Positions 44,249-52,924 of a stretch of 64,000 nucleotides of DNA are shown one piece after another. Within the stretch, counting starts at the first letter, position 1. Each line of letters starts with the position of its first letter. The position numbers were made by a program, and so were the translations under genes. Source of the DNA: CAVXYG01 sp963766005 (GTDB lineage: Bacteria; Actinomycetota; Actinomycetes; S36-B12; GCA-2699445); assembly GCA_963766005.1 (NCBI GenBank), contig CAVXYG010000014.1, positions 199,160-263,159 of the forward strand, written 5' to 3'. The notes beneath the pieces were generated by a model that saw only the letters and a program-made list of their open reading frames with translations, ran no database searches and was not told the origin of the DNA.

Positions 44249-45331
44249 ATGACTCCAGACGAAGCAGGACCGCATGGCCGGGCAGCGGCGCTCCCGGTGG
44301 CGCTCATCTCGGCGGACCACCGGTTGATCGCCAGCGTCGAGGATGCTGCTGCGGCAGTCGGATTGCGGCTGACGGTGGCGTCGACGCTGGCTGAGGCAGC
44401 GCCCGTGCGTGCCGCCGCCCTGCTCATCGGGACCGACGCAGCGGGGCAGCCGGTTCGCGGCGCGGCGCGGCACGCCGACGCGCTGGTGGTCGGGCCGGAC
44501 GGCGACACGGCAGGCCTCTGGGCGGCCGCGGGGCAGGTCGCCGCCGCAGGTGCCGTCAGCCTGCCCTCCGGGGGCGCGTGGTTGGTGCAGTGGCTGCACG
44601 GCCGGTGCGGCTCAGGATCGGCCAGCCCGGCGGTGGTCGCTGCCTGCTTCAGCGCTGCCGGCGGCGTCGGCGCCTCCACGCTGACGGCGGCCGTCGCGGT
44701 GACGGCCGCCGAGGCCGGGTTGCGGCCAATGCTCATCGACGCCCACCCGGGCCCAGCCGGTGTCGATCTGCTGCTCGGTGACGCGACGGCGTCGGGCCAC
44801 TGGTCGCGGTTCGCGGCGATCCGGGGATTCCTCGATCCCGGGGCACTGGCAGATCTACCGGTGCTGGAGGGCGTGCGGTGCCTCGGCTGGGGAACGGGTC
44901 GTGATTCGCCGTTGTGGCACGGTGCGCTGGGGTCGGTGGTCGCGGCCGCCCAGCGGGATCACGACCTCGTCGTCGTCGACGCCGGTCTGCATGCCCCGGT
45001 CTACGACGAACTGCCTCGCGCGACCCGGGCGGTCCTCCTCGTGCCGGCCACCTGGCGCGGTGTGCTGGCGGCGCAATCGCGGTTGACAGCACTGCAGGAG
45101 TCCTTCGACGAGGATCCAGTCGTCGTGCTGCGCGATGTCGGCGGCACCGGTGATCCACGCGGCTGGGCCCAGGAGTTCCCGGCCAGCCCGATCGTGCACC
45201 TGGGGTTCGATCCGGCGGTGATCGTCGACGAGGAGCACTGCCGACCCCCCGGGACTCGCCGGCGCAGGCCGGTGGGTCGCTGCGCAAGGCAGCTGCTCGC
45301 GGCATTGGCGCAGCCCGCCGCTGCGGCGTGA
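44249..45331 (+). CDS. CpaE/Ssd-like septum-site protein of the Tad locus
   Basis: A 360-residue MinD/ParA-related protein with an N-terminal receiver-like region. The nucleotide loop is SAAGGVGASTLTAAVAVTA (about 132-150). It lacks both lysines of the ParA/MinD Walker A (KGGVGKTT), so ATP use is doubtful. VLIDAHPGPAGVDLLLG and VVVDAGLHAPV follow. In actinobacteria this helicase/secretion-neighbourhood CpaE-like protein (Ssd in M. tuberculosis, Rv3660c) links septum placement to the Tad genes. An upstream frame to 44087 is rejected because it runs into the divergent HAD promoter. Confidence 0.82.
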   Translation: MTPDEAGPHGRAAALPVALISADHRLIASVEDAAAAVGLRLTVASTLAEAAPVRAAALLIGTDAAGQPVRGAARHADALVVGPDGDTAGLWAAAGQVAAAGAVSLPSGGAWLVQWLHGRCGSGSASPAVVAACFSAAGGVGASTLTAAVAVTAAEAGLRPMLIDAHPGPAGVDLLLGDATASGHWSRFAAIRGFLDPGALADLPVLEGVRCLGWGTGRDSPLWHGALGSVVAAAQRDHDLVVVDAGLHAPVYDELPRATRAVLLVPATWRGVLAAQSRLTALQESFDEDPVVVLRDVGGTGDPRGWAQEFPASPIVHLGFDPAVIVDEEHCRPPGTRRRRPVGRCARQLLAALAQPAAAA

Positions 45332-46503
45332 GCGGCATGTCCGGCTCGGGGCGGGGCGCCCACGCCGAGGCAGTGGCCACACAGGTACGTCGCTGGCTGG
45401 TCTCCAACGCGCAGCCGCCCGAGCCGGCATCGGTGGTCGCGGCGCTGCGGGACCAGGGTGCCGTGGTGGGCGCGGAGCAATTCCTGGACGTCCTGACCAT
45501 CCTGCGGGCCGAGATCGAGGGAGCGGGCCCGCTGCAGGAGGTGCTCGCCGCGGGCGGGTGCACGGATGTCCTGGTGAACGGCGCGGCGGCGGTGTGGGTC
45601 GACGACGGCGCGGGGCTGCGGCGGATCGCGAGTCCGTTCCGCGATGATGCTCAGGTTCGACGGTTGGCCCAGCGGCTGGCGGGGATCGCCGGCCGTCGGT
45701 TGGACGAGGCCGCCCCGTTCTGCGACGCACGGCTGCCGGACGGTACCCGCTTCCATGCCGCGCTGGACACGCTGGCCGAGCCCGCAACGCTGATCAGTCT
45801 CCGGCTCCCGGCCCGGGACCGGTTCAGCGTCGCCGAGCTGGTCCGGCTGGGGGCGCTGCCGCCCGCGGGGGAGGATTGGCTGCGCGCGCTGGTCGCGACT
45901 CGTGCCACCTTCCTCATCAGCGGCGGCACCGGGTCTGGCAAAACAACGGTGCTCGGCGCTTTGCTGCAGCTGGTCCCTGCGGACGAGCGCGTTCTGGTCC
46001 TGGAGGACTCCGCCGAGCTCCGCCCCCTCCACCCGCATCTGTGCGCGCTGCAGGGTCGCCCGCCGAACATCGAAGGGGAGGGGGAGGTGCGCCTCGCTGA
46101 CCTGGTCCGGCAGGCGATGCGGATGCGGCCCGACCGGCTGGTCGTCGGTGAGGTCCGCGGCGCGGAGGTCGTGGCGATGCTCGCTGCGTTCAACACCGGC
46201 CATGACGGTGGCGCGGGCACGATCCACGCCAGCGCGGCGGCCCACGTGCCGGCGCGCATCGAGGCGCTGGCCCTGGCCGCCGGCCTCGATCGCGCCGCGG
46301 TGCATGCCCAACTGGCGGCGGGCCTGGACGCGGTGCTCCACGTAGAGCGCCGGGCTGGCCGACGTCGTGTGGCATCCCTGGCGGAACTGCGGCGCGACCG
46401 CGACGGGCTGACGAGCGCGACCGAGGTGCTGCGCTTCGGCGAAGATCGGGTACACATCGCCGATCCCGGCTCGGCTCTGGTGCAGCGGCTGGCCGGCCGT
46501 TGA
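45328..46503 (+). CDS. Tad pilus ATPase TadA/CpaF
   Basis: A 391-residue secretion ATPase of the type II/IV family. Walker A is ISGGTGSGKTT (about 196-206), the Asp box LVLEDSAELRP, Walker B VVGEVRGAEVVAML, and a His box TGHDGGAGTIHAS. It powers assembly of Flp-type pili. It overlaps the ssd stop (GTGA). Confidence 0.93.
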   Translation: MSGMSGSGRGAHAEAVATQVRRWLVSNAQPPEPASVVAALRDQGAVVGAEQFLDVLTILRAEIEGAGPLQEVLAAGGCTDVLVNGAAAVWVDDGAGLRRIASPFRDDAQVRRLAQRLAGIAGRRLDEAAPFCDARLPDGTRFHAALDTLAEPATLISLRLPARDRFSVAELVRLGALPPAGEDWLRALVATRATFLISGGTGSGKTTVLGALLQLVPADERVLVLEDSAELRPLHPHLCALQGRPPNIEGEGEVRLADLVRQAMRMRPDRLVVGEVRGAEVVAMLAAFNTGHDGGAGTIHASAAAHVPARIEALALAAGLDRAAVHAQLAAGLDAVLHVERRAGRRRVASLAELRRDRDGLTSATEVLRFGEDRVHIADPGSALVQRLAGR

Positions 46504-47204
46504 CCGCGGCCGCGTTCTTCTGCTCCGCACTGGCGCTCGGGCTCCTGCTCGTCGAGGTGGCATCCGCCCGTCGGCGCAGCTGGGTCGCCTCCGCTCGGCA
46601 GCGTGCCGAGCGGACCGCCGGAGTTGCGGCAGGGATTCTGGTGTCTCGGCTCCGAGTCGGTCACGGTGATGACGATGCCGGCGCTCTCTGCGCGGCCATC
46701 AGTGCGGAGTTGCGGGCCGGTGCGGCAGCCAACCAGGCACTGCTGACTGCGACGCGGAACAGCCCTCTCGCGCCACGGGCCCGCGTCGCGGCCCAGATCG
46801 GTGAACCCGTTGCACCCGCCCTGGCCGCTGACGCTGCCGCCACCCGGTCCACCGCCCTGGCCGGCGCCGCGGCCTGCTGGGCAGCAGCCGTCGACAACGG
46901 TGCCGGGCTCGCCGACGGCCTCGACCGCGTCGCCGCGCTGGCTTGGGCGGAGCGGCGGCTGGCGGCCGACCTCGCTGCGGAAACGGCCGCTCCGCGCGCC
47001 ACCGCGCGGATCCTCGGGCTGCTGCCGCTGTTCGGACTGCTCCTCGGCGAGATCCTCGGCGCCCGCCCCACGGCCTGGCTGCTCGGAGAACCTGCGGGAT
47101 GGCTCTGCCTCGGCGCGGGAGCTGCGCTCATCGGCGTCGGCCATTGGTGGTCGGGTCGCATCGTGCGCGGCGCGCTGCCCGATCCGCGCGGCAGGGGCCG
47201 ATGA
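46500..47204 (+). CDS. Tad membrane protein TadB-like
   Basis: A 234-residue type II secretion F-domain protein. An N-terminal helix, a cytoplasmic helical domain (GDDDAGALCAAISAELRAGA) and two C-terminal helices are visible. The start is TTG, overlapping the ATPase stop (TTGA). It is the inner-membrane platform of the pilus. Confidence 0.85.
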   Translation: MTAAAFFCSALALGLLLVEVASARRRSWVASARQRAERTAGVAAGILVSRLRVGHGDDDAGALCAAISAELRAGAAANQALLTATRNSPLAPRARVAAQIGEPVAPALAADAAATRSTALAGAAACWAAAVDNGAGLADGLDRVAALAWAERRLAADLAAETAAPRATARILGLLPLFGLLLGEILGARPTAWLLGEPAGWLCLGAGAALIGVGHWWSGRIVRGALPDPRGRGR

Positions 47205-47932
47205 GCGCGCTCCTGGTGTCTGCGGTGGCCTGGTCCGCGGCGCTGCTGCTCGTGTGGCCTCCGCCGAGACGGCAGTATCGACGGCCTCGTCGCCGCCGTG
47301 CCGAGGAGCAGCGCCGGGTCCTCGAGCCGACCAGACTGGCGCGTCCCGCGGCGGGCGTACTCGCGGCCGCGCTCGTGGTCGTTGCGCACCCGCTGCTCGG
47401 ACTCGCGGCGGGCGCCGTGCTGTGGTGGCTGCTCCCGGCGGTGGTGGCGCGGCTCGACAGTCAGGAGGACGTGCGGCGTCGTGCTGCCCTGGAGCAGCAA
47501 CTGCCGATGGCGGTGGGCTTGATGGCGGCGTGCCTCGCGGTCGGCGCACCGATGCCCCGAGCCCTGCACGTGGTTGCCGAATCGATGGCCGATCCGACTC
47601 GGGCGCTGCTGTCGCGGGCGGCGCGGACCGTCGAACTCGGCGGGGATCCGACCGATGTCGCCGCCGTGCTCGCAGCGCCGGGCAGCGCGGGATGGGAGGC
47701 CGTCGGGGCCGCGGTGGTGCGCTCCGCGGACTCCGGGGCTCCGCTGGCTGAGCTGCTGCACGACCAGGCCGACCGCGCTGCCGGCGCCTGGTTCGCGCAG
47801 GCCTCGATCCGTGCCAGGTCGGCTGCGGTCGCCTCCGTGCTGCCCCTGGCCGCCTGCTTCCTCCCGGCATTCCTGCTGCTCGGCGTCGTGCCGCTGGTCG
47901 CCGGCCTCTTCGGCGGGGTCACCCTGCCGTGA
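47201..47932 (+). CDS. Tad membrane protein TadC-like
   Basis: A 243-residue partner of TadB with the F-domain fold. EQQLPMAVGLMAACLAVGAP (about 99-118) is the conserved helix. Hydrophobic segments lie at both ends. The last codons (CCG TGA) are inside the first unit of the octanucleotide repeat, so changes in copy number would not alter this protein. Confidence 0.87.
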   Translation: MSALLVSAVAWSAALLLVWPPPRRQYRRPRRRRAEEQRRVLEPTRLARPAAGVLAAALVVVAHPLLGLAAGAVLWWLLPAVVARLDSQEDVRRRAALEQQLPMAVGLMAACLAVGAPMPRALHVVAESMADPTRALLSRAARTVELGGDPTDVAAVLAAPGSAGWEAVGAAVVRSADSGAPLAELLHDQADRAAGAWFAQASIRARSAAVASVLPLAACFLPAFLLLGVVPLVAGLFGGVTLP

Positions 47933-48071
47933 CCCCGTGACCCCGTGACCCCGTGACCCCGTGACCCCGTGACCCCGTGACCCCGTGACCCCGTGACCCC
48001 GTGACCCCGTGACCCCGTGACCCCGTGACCCCGTGACCCCGTGACCCCGTGACCCCGTGACCCCGTGACCC
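47928..48071. repeat. Octanucleotide tandem repeat CGTGACCC, 18 copies
   Basis: A run of 144 bases made of 18 perfect head-to-tail copies of an 8-base unit, starting in the tadC stop codon. Each unit carries GTGA, a start and stop overlap. On the other strand it creates a Gly/Ser/Arg/His/Val/Thr repeat frame that I do not believe. Eight bases is not a multiple of three, so slippage would shift any frame crossing it. Confidence 0.97.
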
Positions 48072-48371
48072 TGGTGCCGCCGGCATCGGCTGCGGCCCCA
48101 GACTGACGGCCGGCTCCCGTCCTGGGCGGTGTCCTGCCTCCACGGTCGTCTGGCATCGGGCTGGGCCTCGCCGCTGGCTGCGTCGCTGCCGGCCCATCGG
48201 TCCCGGTGCTGTCGGACCTGCGGATACCGGCCTTGTGCGCAACGCCGCACCGATCCACAGGGCAGCTGCGCGTCGATCGGCGAACCCCTGGTCCTACGCC
48301 ACTGTTGGGCCCGTCGCCGAGCCTCGGCGATGCGCACCGGCCGCTACGCCGGGACTGCTAGGGGGAGCGCC
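48072..48371. other. Spacer between the octanucleotide repeat and the pilin gene
   Basis: About 300 bases with no supported gene. It is the likely place of a pilin promoter, since the repeat separates the pilin from tadC; no confident -10 was found. AGGGGGAG at its end is the pilin ribosome site. Confidence 0.45.
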
Positions 48372-48554
48372 ATGCGCACGACGTTGTTGAAGGTCCGGCG
48401 GCAGGACGATGGTTTGTCGACCGCCGAGTACGCGGTCGGCACCGTGGCCGTGGCCGGGTTGGGAGGTCTGCTCGTCAAGCTGCTGACGTCGGAGTGGTTC
48501 TTCGCGCTGCTGCAGCGGATCATCGAGCGGGCTTTCGCCTTCATCTTCGGGTGA
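48372..48554 (+). CDS. Flp-type pilin precursor (DUF4244)
   Basis: A 60-residue protein. A short basic leader MRTTLLKVRRQDDG is followed by LSTAEYAVGTVAVAGLGG, a processed-pilin motif with the conserved Glu after the cleavage point, then a hydrophobic helix. This is the usual actinobacterial Tad pilin. Its start follows AGGGGGAGCGCC. Confidence 0.88.
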   Translation: MRTTLLKVRRQDDGLSTAEYAVGTVAVAGLGGLLVKLLTSEWFFALLQRIIERAFAFIFG

Positions 48555-48961
48555 CGGACAAAGCGATGGGTACTGTGCCGGGGGCCGGTTCGATCCGGCC
48601 CCCGCGCACGGTGCGGATGGCCGACGCCGGGATGGTGCTGCTCGAAACGGCGCTCGCCGTGCCGCTGCTGCTCGCGCTGGCTCTCGCCGGGCTCGGCGTC
48701 GGCAGGGCGGCCGTGGATGAGTTGGCCGTCGTGGCCGCTGCGCGGGACGCGGCGATGCAGGTGGCGCGGGGGACTGCGGCCGAGGAGGCCCGCGCGCAGG
48801 TCAGGGGGCGCGTGCCCGGAGCGGAGGTCAGCATTGGCGGCAGCGGATCCCACGTGCGGGTCGAGGTCGAGCTGCGGGCATCGCTGGTGCCGGGGATCGG
48901 CGCCGTCGCCGTCACGCACCGGGCCCGCGCCATCGCGATGCGGGAACCGGGTCTGCGGTGA
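48551..48961 (+). CDS. TadE-like pseudopilin
   Basis: A 136-residue protein with an N-terminal DAGMVLLETALAVPLLLALA segment (TadE signature with Glu in the helix). An extracellular C-terminal domain follows. GTG overlaps the pilin stop (GTGA). An internal ATG at about 48566 could also serve as start. Confidence 0.85.
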   Translation: MTDKAMGTVPGAGSIRPPRTVRMADAGMVLLETALAVPLLLALALAGLGVGRAAVDELAVVAAARDAAMQVARGTAAEEARAQVRGRVPGAEVSIGGSGSHVRVEVELRASLVPGIGAVAVTHRARAIAMREPGLR

Positions 48962-49353
48962 GCGGCACCGCCCGCTCGCGCCGCGCGATGGCCGACGATG
49001 CCGGCGCGGGTGCCGTCGGGGCGGTGGCAGTGTGCACGGTGCTCGCCCTCGGGCTGCTCCTGCTGGGTCAGGGGGCCCGGGCCGTCGTCCTGGATCAGCG
49101 CGCGAAGGCAGCTGCCGACCTCACGGCGTTGGCCGCAGCCGCCGCGCTGCTGGATCTCGCCCCGGAGCCCTGCCGGACGGCGGCGCTCATCGCTGCGGGC
49201 AACGCGTCGCAGCAGATCTCCTGCACGATCCGCTCGTCTCCTGCCGGACCGGACGCCCTCGTCACGGTCCGCACGATCGACACTGCGTGGCCCTTCGGTC
49301 GGGTCGCCGCGACTGCTCGGGCCGGGCTGCGCGCAACGGACTCCGCGGAGTAG
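48958..49353 (+). CDS. TadE-like protein of the helicase/secretion neighbourhood
   Basis: A 131-residue protein with one N-terminal helix (AVAVCTVLALGLLLLGQGAR) and the pattern LDQRAKAAADLTALAAAAAL. It matches the Rv3654c-type family found between Tad genes and a DEAD-box helicase. Two Cys in the C-terminal domain could pair. It overlaps the previous stop. Confidence 0.83.
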   Translation: MSGTARSRRAMADDAGAGAVGAVAVCTVLALGLLLLGQGARAVVLDQRAKAAADLTALAAAAALLDLAPEPCRTAALIAAGNASQQISCTIRSSPAGPDALVTVRTIDTAWPFGRVAATARAGLRATDSAE

Positions 49354-49412
49354 GCCGCCCGGCGTGCCGCCCGCGATCCGTCATCGTGCCCGGCCGCGGT
49401 TCGTCCGCGCCG

Positions 49413-51674
49413 TCATCCGGGCGGTGCGGCGGACAGCACCTCGTGCAGCAGGGCCGCGGCTGCGGCCTTGTCCAGCGGCTCGTTGCCGTTCCCGCATTTC
49501 GGCGACTGGACGCAGGACGGGCAGCCCTCAGCGCAGGAGCAGTCGGCGATGGAGCGGTATGTGCCGCGCCACCAGGCAGCCGCTGCTCGATATCCGCGCT
49601 CTGCGAAGCCGGCACCTCCGGGCAGGCCGTCGTGGACGACGATCGTGCAGGTGCCGGTATCGGGATGGTGGGGAGTGGAGAGGCCGCCGATATCCCAGCG
49701 GTCGCAGTGCGCGAACAACGGGAGCATCGCGATGGCCGCATGCTCGGCCGCATGGGCAGCGCCGGCCACGGCAGCCGGATCCACGCCAGCCGCAGCGAGC
49801 ACGTCCTCGGGCATCGTCCACCACACGGCCTTGGTCCGCAGCCTGCGCAGAGGCGAGGCCACGGGTTCCTGGCCGATAACGGCGCCGGTCCCGACGCGGC
49901 GCTTGATGAAGGACGTGACTTGGGAGGTGACCTCGACAATGCCGTAGTTGACCTGCACCGGGCCCCAGCTGTGCATCTGGAGGGTGTCGAGCAAGCGGGT
50001 GTCGTGCACGGTCTGCGCCTGGGTGGAGTACGGCAGGTCGGTCCGCTCTGCGCTCGCCACGCCCCGATCGTGGTCGAGGTCGAGGACGAGGTACTCGGTG
50101 CCGCGGTGGGCATAGACCGCGCCGGCGTGGACGGTGCGATCGGCAGCGGAGCGGTCGACCGTGCCCACGAGCCGGCCGGTGCCGGACTCCACGACTGCGA
50201 CGGGTGGCCCCGCGATGCCGCGCAGGTCGGCGAGGTCGGCCGCCCGATCCGTTCGGGTCCAGTACCAGCCGGTCGGGCGCTTGCGGAGCATGCCGCGCTC
50301 GCCCAGAGCCGGGAGCAGCTCGGCTGCGGCATTGCCGAAAGCGGCGCGGGCGGCCTCGTCGGTGAGCGGCAGCTCAGCCGCGGCGGCGCACAGGTGGGGG
50401 CCGAGGACGTAGGGGTTCGCAGCGTCGATCACCATCCCCTCCAGGCCCGACAGGAGATGGTCCGGGTGCCGCACCAGATGGGCGTCCAGCGGGTTCTGGT
50501 CGGCGAGGAAGACGGCCAGCGCTCGCCGATCGCCGCGCCCGGCCCGGCCGAGCCGCTGCCGCAGCGCCGCCCGGGTTCCCGGCCAACCGGCGACGATGAC
50601 GGCGTCAAGGCCGGTGATGTCGATGCCGAGCTCCAGCGCAGACGTCGCCGCCATGCCGCAGTAGCGCCCGGCCCGCAGCCCGTGCTCCAGGTCCCGGCGC
50701 TCTTCGGGCAGGTAGCCCGACCGGTACGGAGCCACGCGATCCTGCTTGCCCGCGGGGAGCAGCCGCTCCTGCGCCAGCAGCGACACGGCTTCGGCCGCTC
50801 GGCGGGATCGGACGAAGGCCAGCGTGCGGATGTCCCGCTCCACCAATGCCGCGAGCACGGCTGCCGTCCGAGGGATCAGGCCGGTCTCCTCCGGCGGTGC
50901 CAGCACCAGTCGAGTCGCAGACCGCGCGATCCCCTCGCCGGTGACCGGCACCGCCGGGCGGCCGGTCAGCGTGGCCAGCGTTCCAGCGGGATCGTCGACC
51001 GTTGCCGAGGTCCCGATGACGACCGGGGACCCGCCGTAGTGCTCGACGATGCGCAACAGCCGACGCAGGATCGCCGAGAGGTTGGCGCCGAACAGGCCGC
51101 GGTAGACGTGGAACTCGTCGACGACGACGAATGCCAGGCGCTTCAGGTAGGACTGCCAGGCCGCATGGTTGGGCAGGATGCCGGCGTGGAGCATGTCCGG
51201 GTTGGACACCACGACGCTCGCGTGCCGCCTGGCCCAGCGCCGGTCCTCCGGCGAGGTGTCGCCGTCGTAGGCGGCGGGGCGCAGCCCGGGCAGGTCGAGG
51301 GACTCCAGCTTGCGCAGCTGATCGCGCGCCAGGGCCTTCGTCGGAGCGAGGTACAGCGACGTGGCGGGAAGCGCATCGTCGCCGTCGATCGAGGCCAGGA
51401 TGGGCAGCACGTAGGCCAAGGACTTCCCGGTCGCGGTGCCGGTGGCAACGGCCACGTCGTCGCCGGACCATGCGGCCTGCGCAGCGGCCTGCTGATGCCC
51501 GTAGAGCTGGTGGATCCCCAGCCCGCGCAACTGCTGGCGTGCCGGGTCCGGCAGCCAGGACGGCCATGCCCCCGCAGCAGGGGAGGACGGGGGCAGGTCC
51601 AGCGCGGGAAGGTCCGCGGGCAGGCCGACGCAGGCGGCCACCTCGTGCCAGGCCCCGGCCGGATCCCACTCCAC
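49413..51674 (-). CDS. DEAD/DEAH-box helicase with C-terminal Cys cluster
   Basis: A 753-residue superfamily 2 helicase. Motif I is VATGTATGKSLAYVLP (about 76-91), motif II VVVDEFHVYRG (DEFH), motif III GTSATV, motif VI RQRLGRAGRG. A C-terminal four-Cys module, DCSCAEGCPSCVQSPKCGNG, resembles the zinc cluster of MrfA-type DNA repair helicases. It always sits next to the Tad genes in actinobacteria, but its link to them is unproven. Transcribed towards them here. GTG start. Confidence 0.9.
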   Translation of the reverse strand: MEWDPAGAWHEVAACVGLPADLPALDLPPSSPAAGAWPSWLPDPARQQLRGLGIHQLYGHQQAAAQAAWSGDDVAVATGTATGKSLAYVLPILASIDGDDALPATSLYLAPTKALARDQLRKLESLDLPGLRPAAYDGDTSPEDRRWARRHASVVVSNPDMLHAGILPNHAAWQSYLKRLAFVVVDEFHVYRGLFGANLSAILRRLLRIVEHYGGSPVVIGTSATVDDPAGTLATLTGRPAVPVTGEGIARSATRLVLAPPEETGLIPRTAAVLAALVERDIRTLAFVRSRRAAEAVSLLAQERLLPAGKQDRVAPYRSGYLPEERRDLEHGLRAGRYCGMAATSALELGIDITGLDAVIVAGWPGTRAALRQRLGRAGRGDRRALAVFLADQNPLDAHLVRHPDHLLSGLEGMVIDAANPYVLGPHLCAAAAELPLTDEAARAAFGNAAAELLPALGERGMLRKRPTGWYWTRTDRAADLADLRGIAGPPVAVVESGTGRLVGTVDRSAADRTVHAGAVYAHRGTEYLVLDLDHDRGVASAERTDLPYSTQAQTVHDTRLLDTLQMHSWGPVQVNYGIVEVTSQVTSFIKRRVGTGAVIGQEPVASPLRRLRTKAVWWTMPEDVLAAAGVDPAAVAGAAHAAEHAAIAMLPLFAHCDRWDIGGLSTPHHPDTGTCTIVVHDGLPGGAGFAERGYRAAAAWWRGTYRSIADCSCAEGCPSCVQSPKCGNGNEPLDKAAAAALLHEVLSAAPPG

Positions 51675-51877
51675 CTGTTGATGGTGCCCCCAACCCCCGG
51701 CACGGCCAAGCCCGGTGTCGCTGTCCGAGTTGCGCTATCCACCGCGTCCCAGGTCGCCGTATGACAGGCTGTGCCCAGTGCATCCGGCCGCGGCGCCGCC
51801 GATAGCGCGGCCGTGCGGCCGGGCTGCGATGCACTCGGCACCGGATCGTGGAGCCGGCGTGGGACTGAGGAGGAGCA

Positions 51878-52213
51878 GTGGACTTCGGGGTAGCGACAAC
51901 GCAGGCAGGCAAGCATGCCGTCGCCGAGGTGACCGGTGAACTCGACGTCTACACCGCTCCTGCGCTCGAGGAGTTGCTCGGGGACCTCGTGGATGCCGGC
52001 AAGGTCGACATCGTCGTCGATCTCACCGGCGTGACCTTCATGGACTCCACCGGCCTGGGTCTGCTGATCAAGGTGCTGAAGTGGACGCGCGAGCACGATG
52101 GCTCGCTGAGGATCGTCGCGAACACCGAGAAGGTGCTGAAGGTCTTCCGCGTCACCGGGCTGGAATCGGTCCTGTCGATCTTCCCCACGCGCGACGAGGC
52201 CACCGGAGCCTGA
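51878..52213 (+). CDS. STAS-domain anti-sigma factor antagonist (BldG-like)
   Basis: A 111-residue STAS protein. The phosphorylatable Ser is in VTFMDSTGLGLLIKVLK. AGGAGGAG precedes the GTG. When unphosphorylated it would bind and block an anti-sigma factor. It is coupled to the ATPase-fold gene two bases downstream and lies between the helicase and the H+-PPase, the bldG arrangement of Streptomyces. Confidence 0.9.
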   Translation: MDFGVATTQAGKHAVAEVTGELDVYTAPALEELLGDLVDAGKVDIVVDLTGVTFMDSTGLGLLIKVLKWTREHDGSLRIVANTEKVLKVFRVTGLESVLSIFPTRDEATGA

Positions 52214-52214
52214 G

Positions 52215-52631
52215 ATGCCGACCGCGACCATCGCCATCCCGCCTGCGACCGAGCACGTCCGCGTGGTGCGCATGGTTGCCGGTGCCGCCGCCCGCCGTGG
52301 CCGCGTGCCCGAGGAGCTGATCGACGAAGTGCGCCTCGCCGTCGGGGAGGCTGTGGCCCGCGTTGTGCTGCGTCATCGGCGCGCCGGCCTCGGCGACGAC
52401 GTCGTCGTTGCCCTGCGCGACGACCCGGAGTCCTTCGAGGTGGAGATCAGCGATCGGACGCCGGTGGACATCGCCGACGACGATGACGGCCTGTCGGTCG
52501 CGCTGACGCAGTCCCTGGTGCCGCAGAGCTCGATCTCGCCCGCCGAGGGGCATCAGCGCATCCGCCTGGTGTGGCCCTTGGAGGAGGACGGCGGCGATGC
52601 GCCGGACCGGGGGCCGCTGACGGCCGAGTAG
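52215..52631 (+). CDS. Anti-sigma factor-like ATP-binding protein
   Basis: A 138-residue GHKL-type protein of the RsbW class, the likely partner of the STAS protein. The N-box region LIDEVRLAVGEAVARVVLR is visible. The Asn typical of the N-box is replaced by Ala/Arg (GEAVARVV), and the later G-boxes are weak. Kinase activity is therefore doubtful, as reported for the protein next to BldG. ATG is two bases after the bldG-like stop. Confidence 0.8.
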   Translation: MPTATIAIPPATEHVRVVRMVAGAAARRGRVPEELIDEVRLAVGEAVARVVLRHRRAGLGDDVVVALRDDPESFEVEISDRTPVDIADDDDGLSVALTQSLVPQSSISPAEGHQRIRLVWPLEEDGGDAPDRGPLTAE

Positions 52632-52801
52632 GGCCCGCCGCCCCGGCATCCGTGCCCGGTGCCGCTGCCCGCGGCCGGGGCTGCCGGATGCCCTGATCGG
52701 AGTTGCGTACCAGGCCTCGGCCGCTGCGCCTGCACCGCGACCGGGGCGCCCCTTGGGGATCCCCGCCGAGGGGGGCGGCAAGCGCGACTTCGCTCTCGGC
52801 T

Positions 52802-52807
52802 TAGAAT
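52802..52807 (+). promoter_or_regulatory. -10 element (TAGAAT) upstream of hppA
   Basis: TAGAAT is the best -10 match in the 290-base gap before hppA. It would give a leader of about 110 bases, which contains a CCCCCACCGGGGG hairpin near 52880. This gene is thus not leaderless. Confidence 0.55.
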
Positions 52808-52924
52808 CGACGCGTCACGCTGGTCCCGACCCGGTCGGTCCCTGCCTGTGTGTCGTCATCACCAGATCAGCGACCTTGCGCCCCCACCGGGGGTGCGGAT
52901 CGAATTATCCGAGGAGTGAATTCC

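Noticed and set aside
47928..48071. CRISPR array or origin iterons
   Set aside because: Eight-base units without spacers; no replication genes nearby.
46661..48337. Long minus-strand frame with GSRGHGVT repeats
   Set aside because: It is the octanucleotide repeat read backwards plus antisense of tadB/tadC; no start signal or homology.
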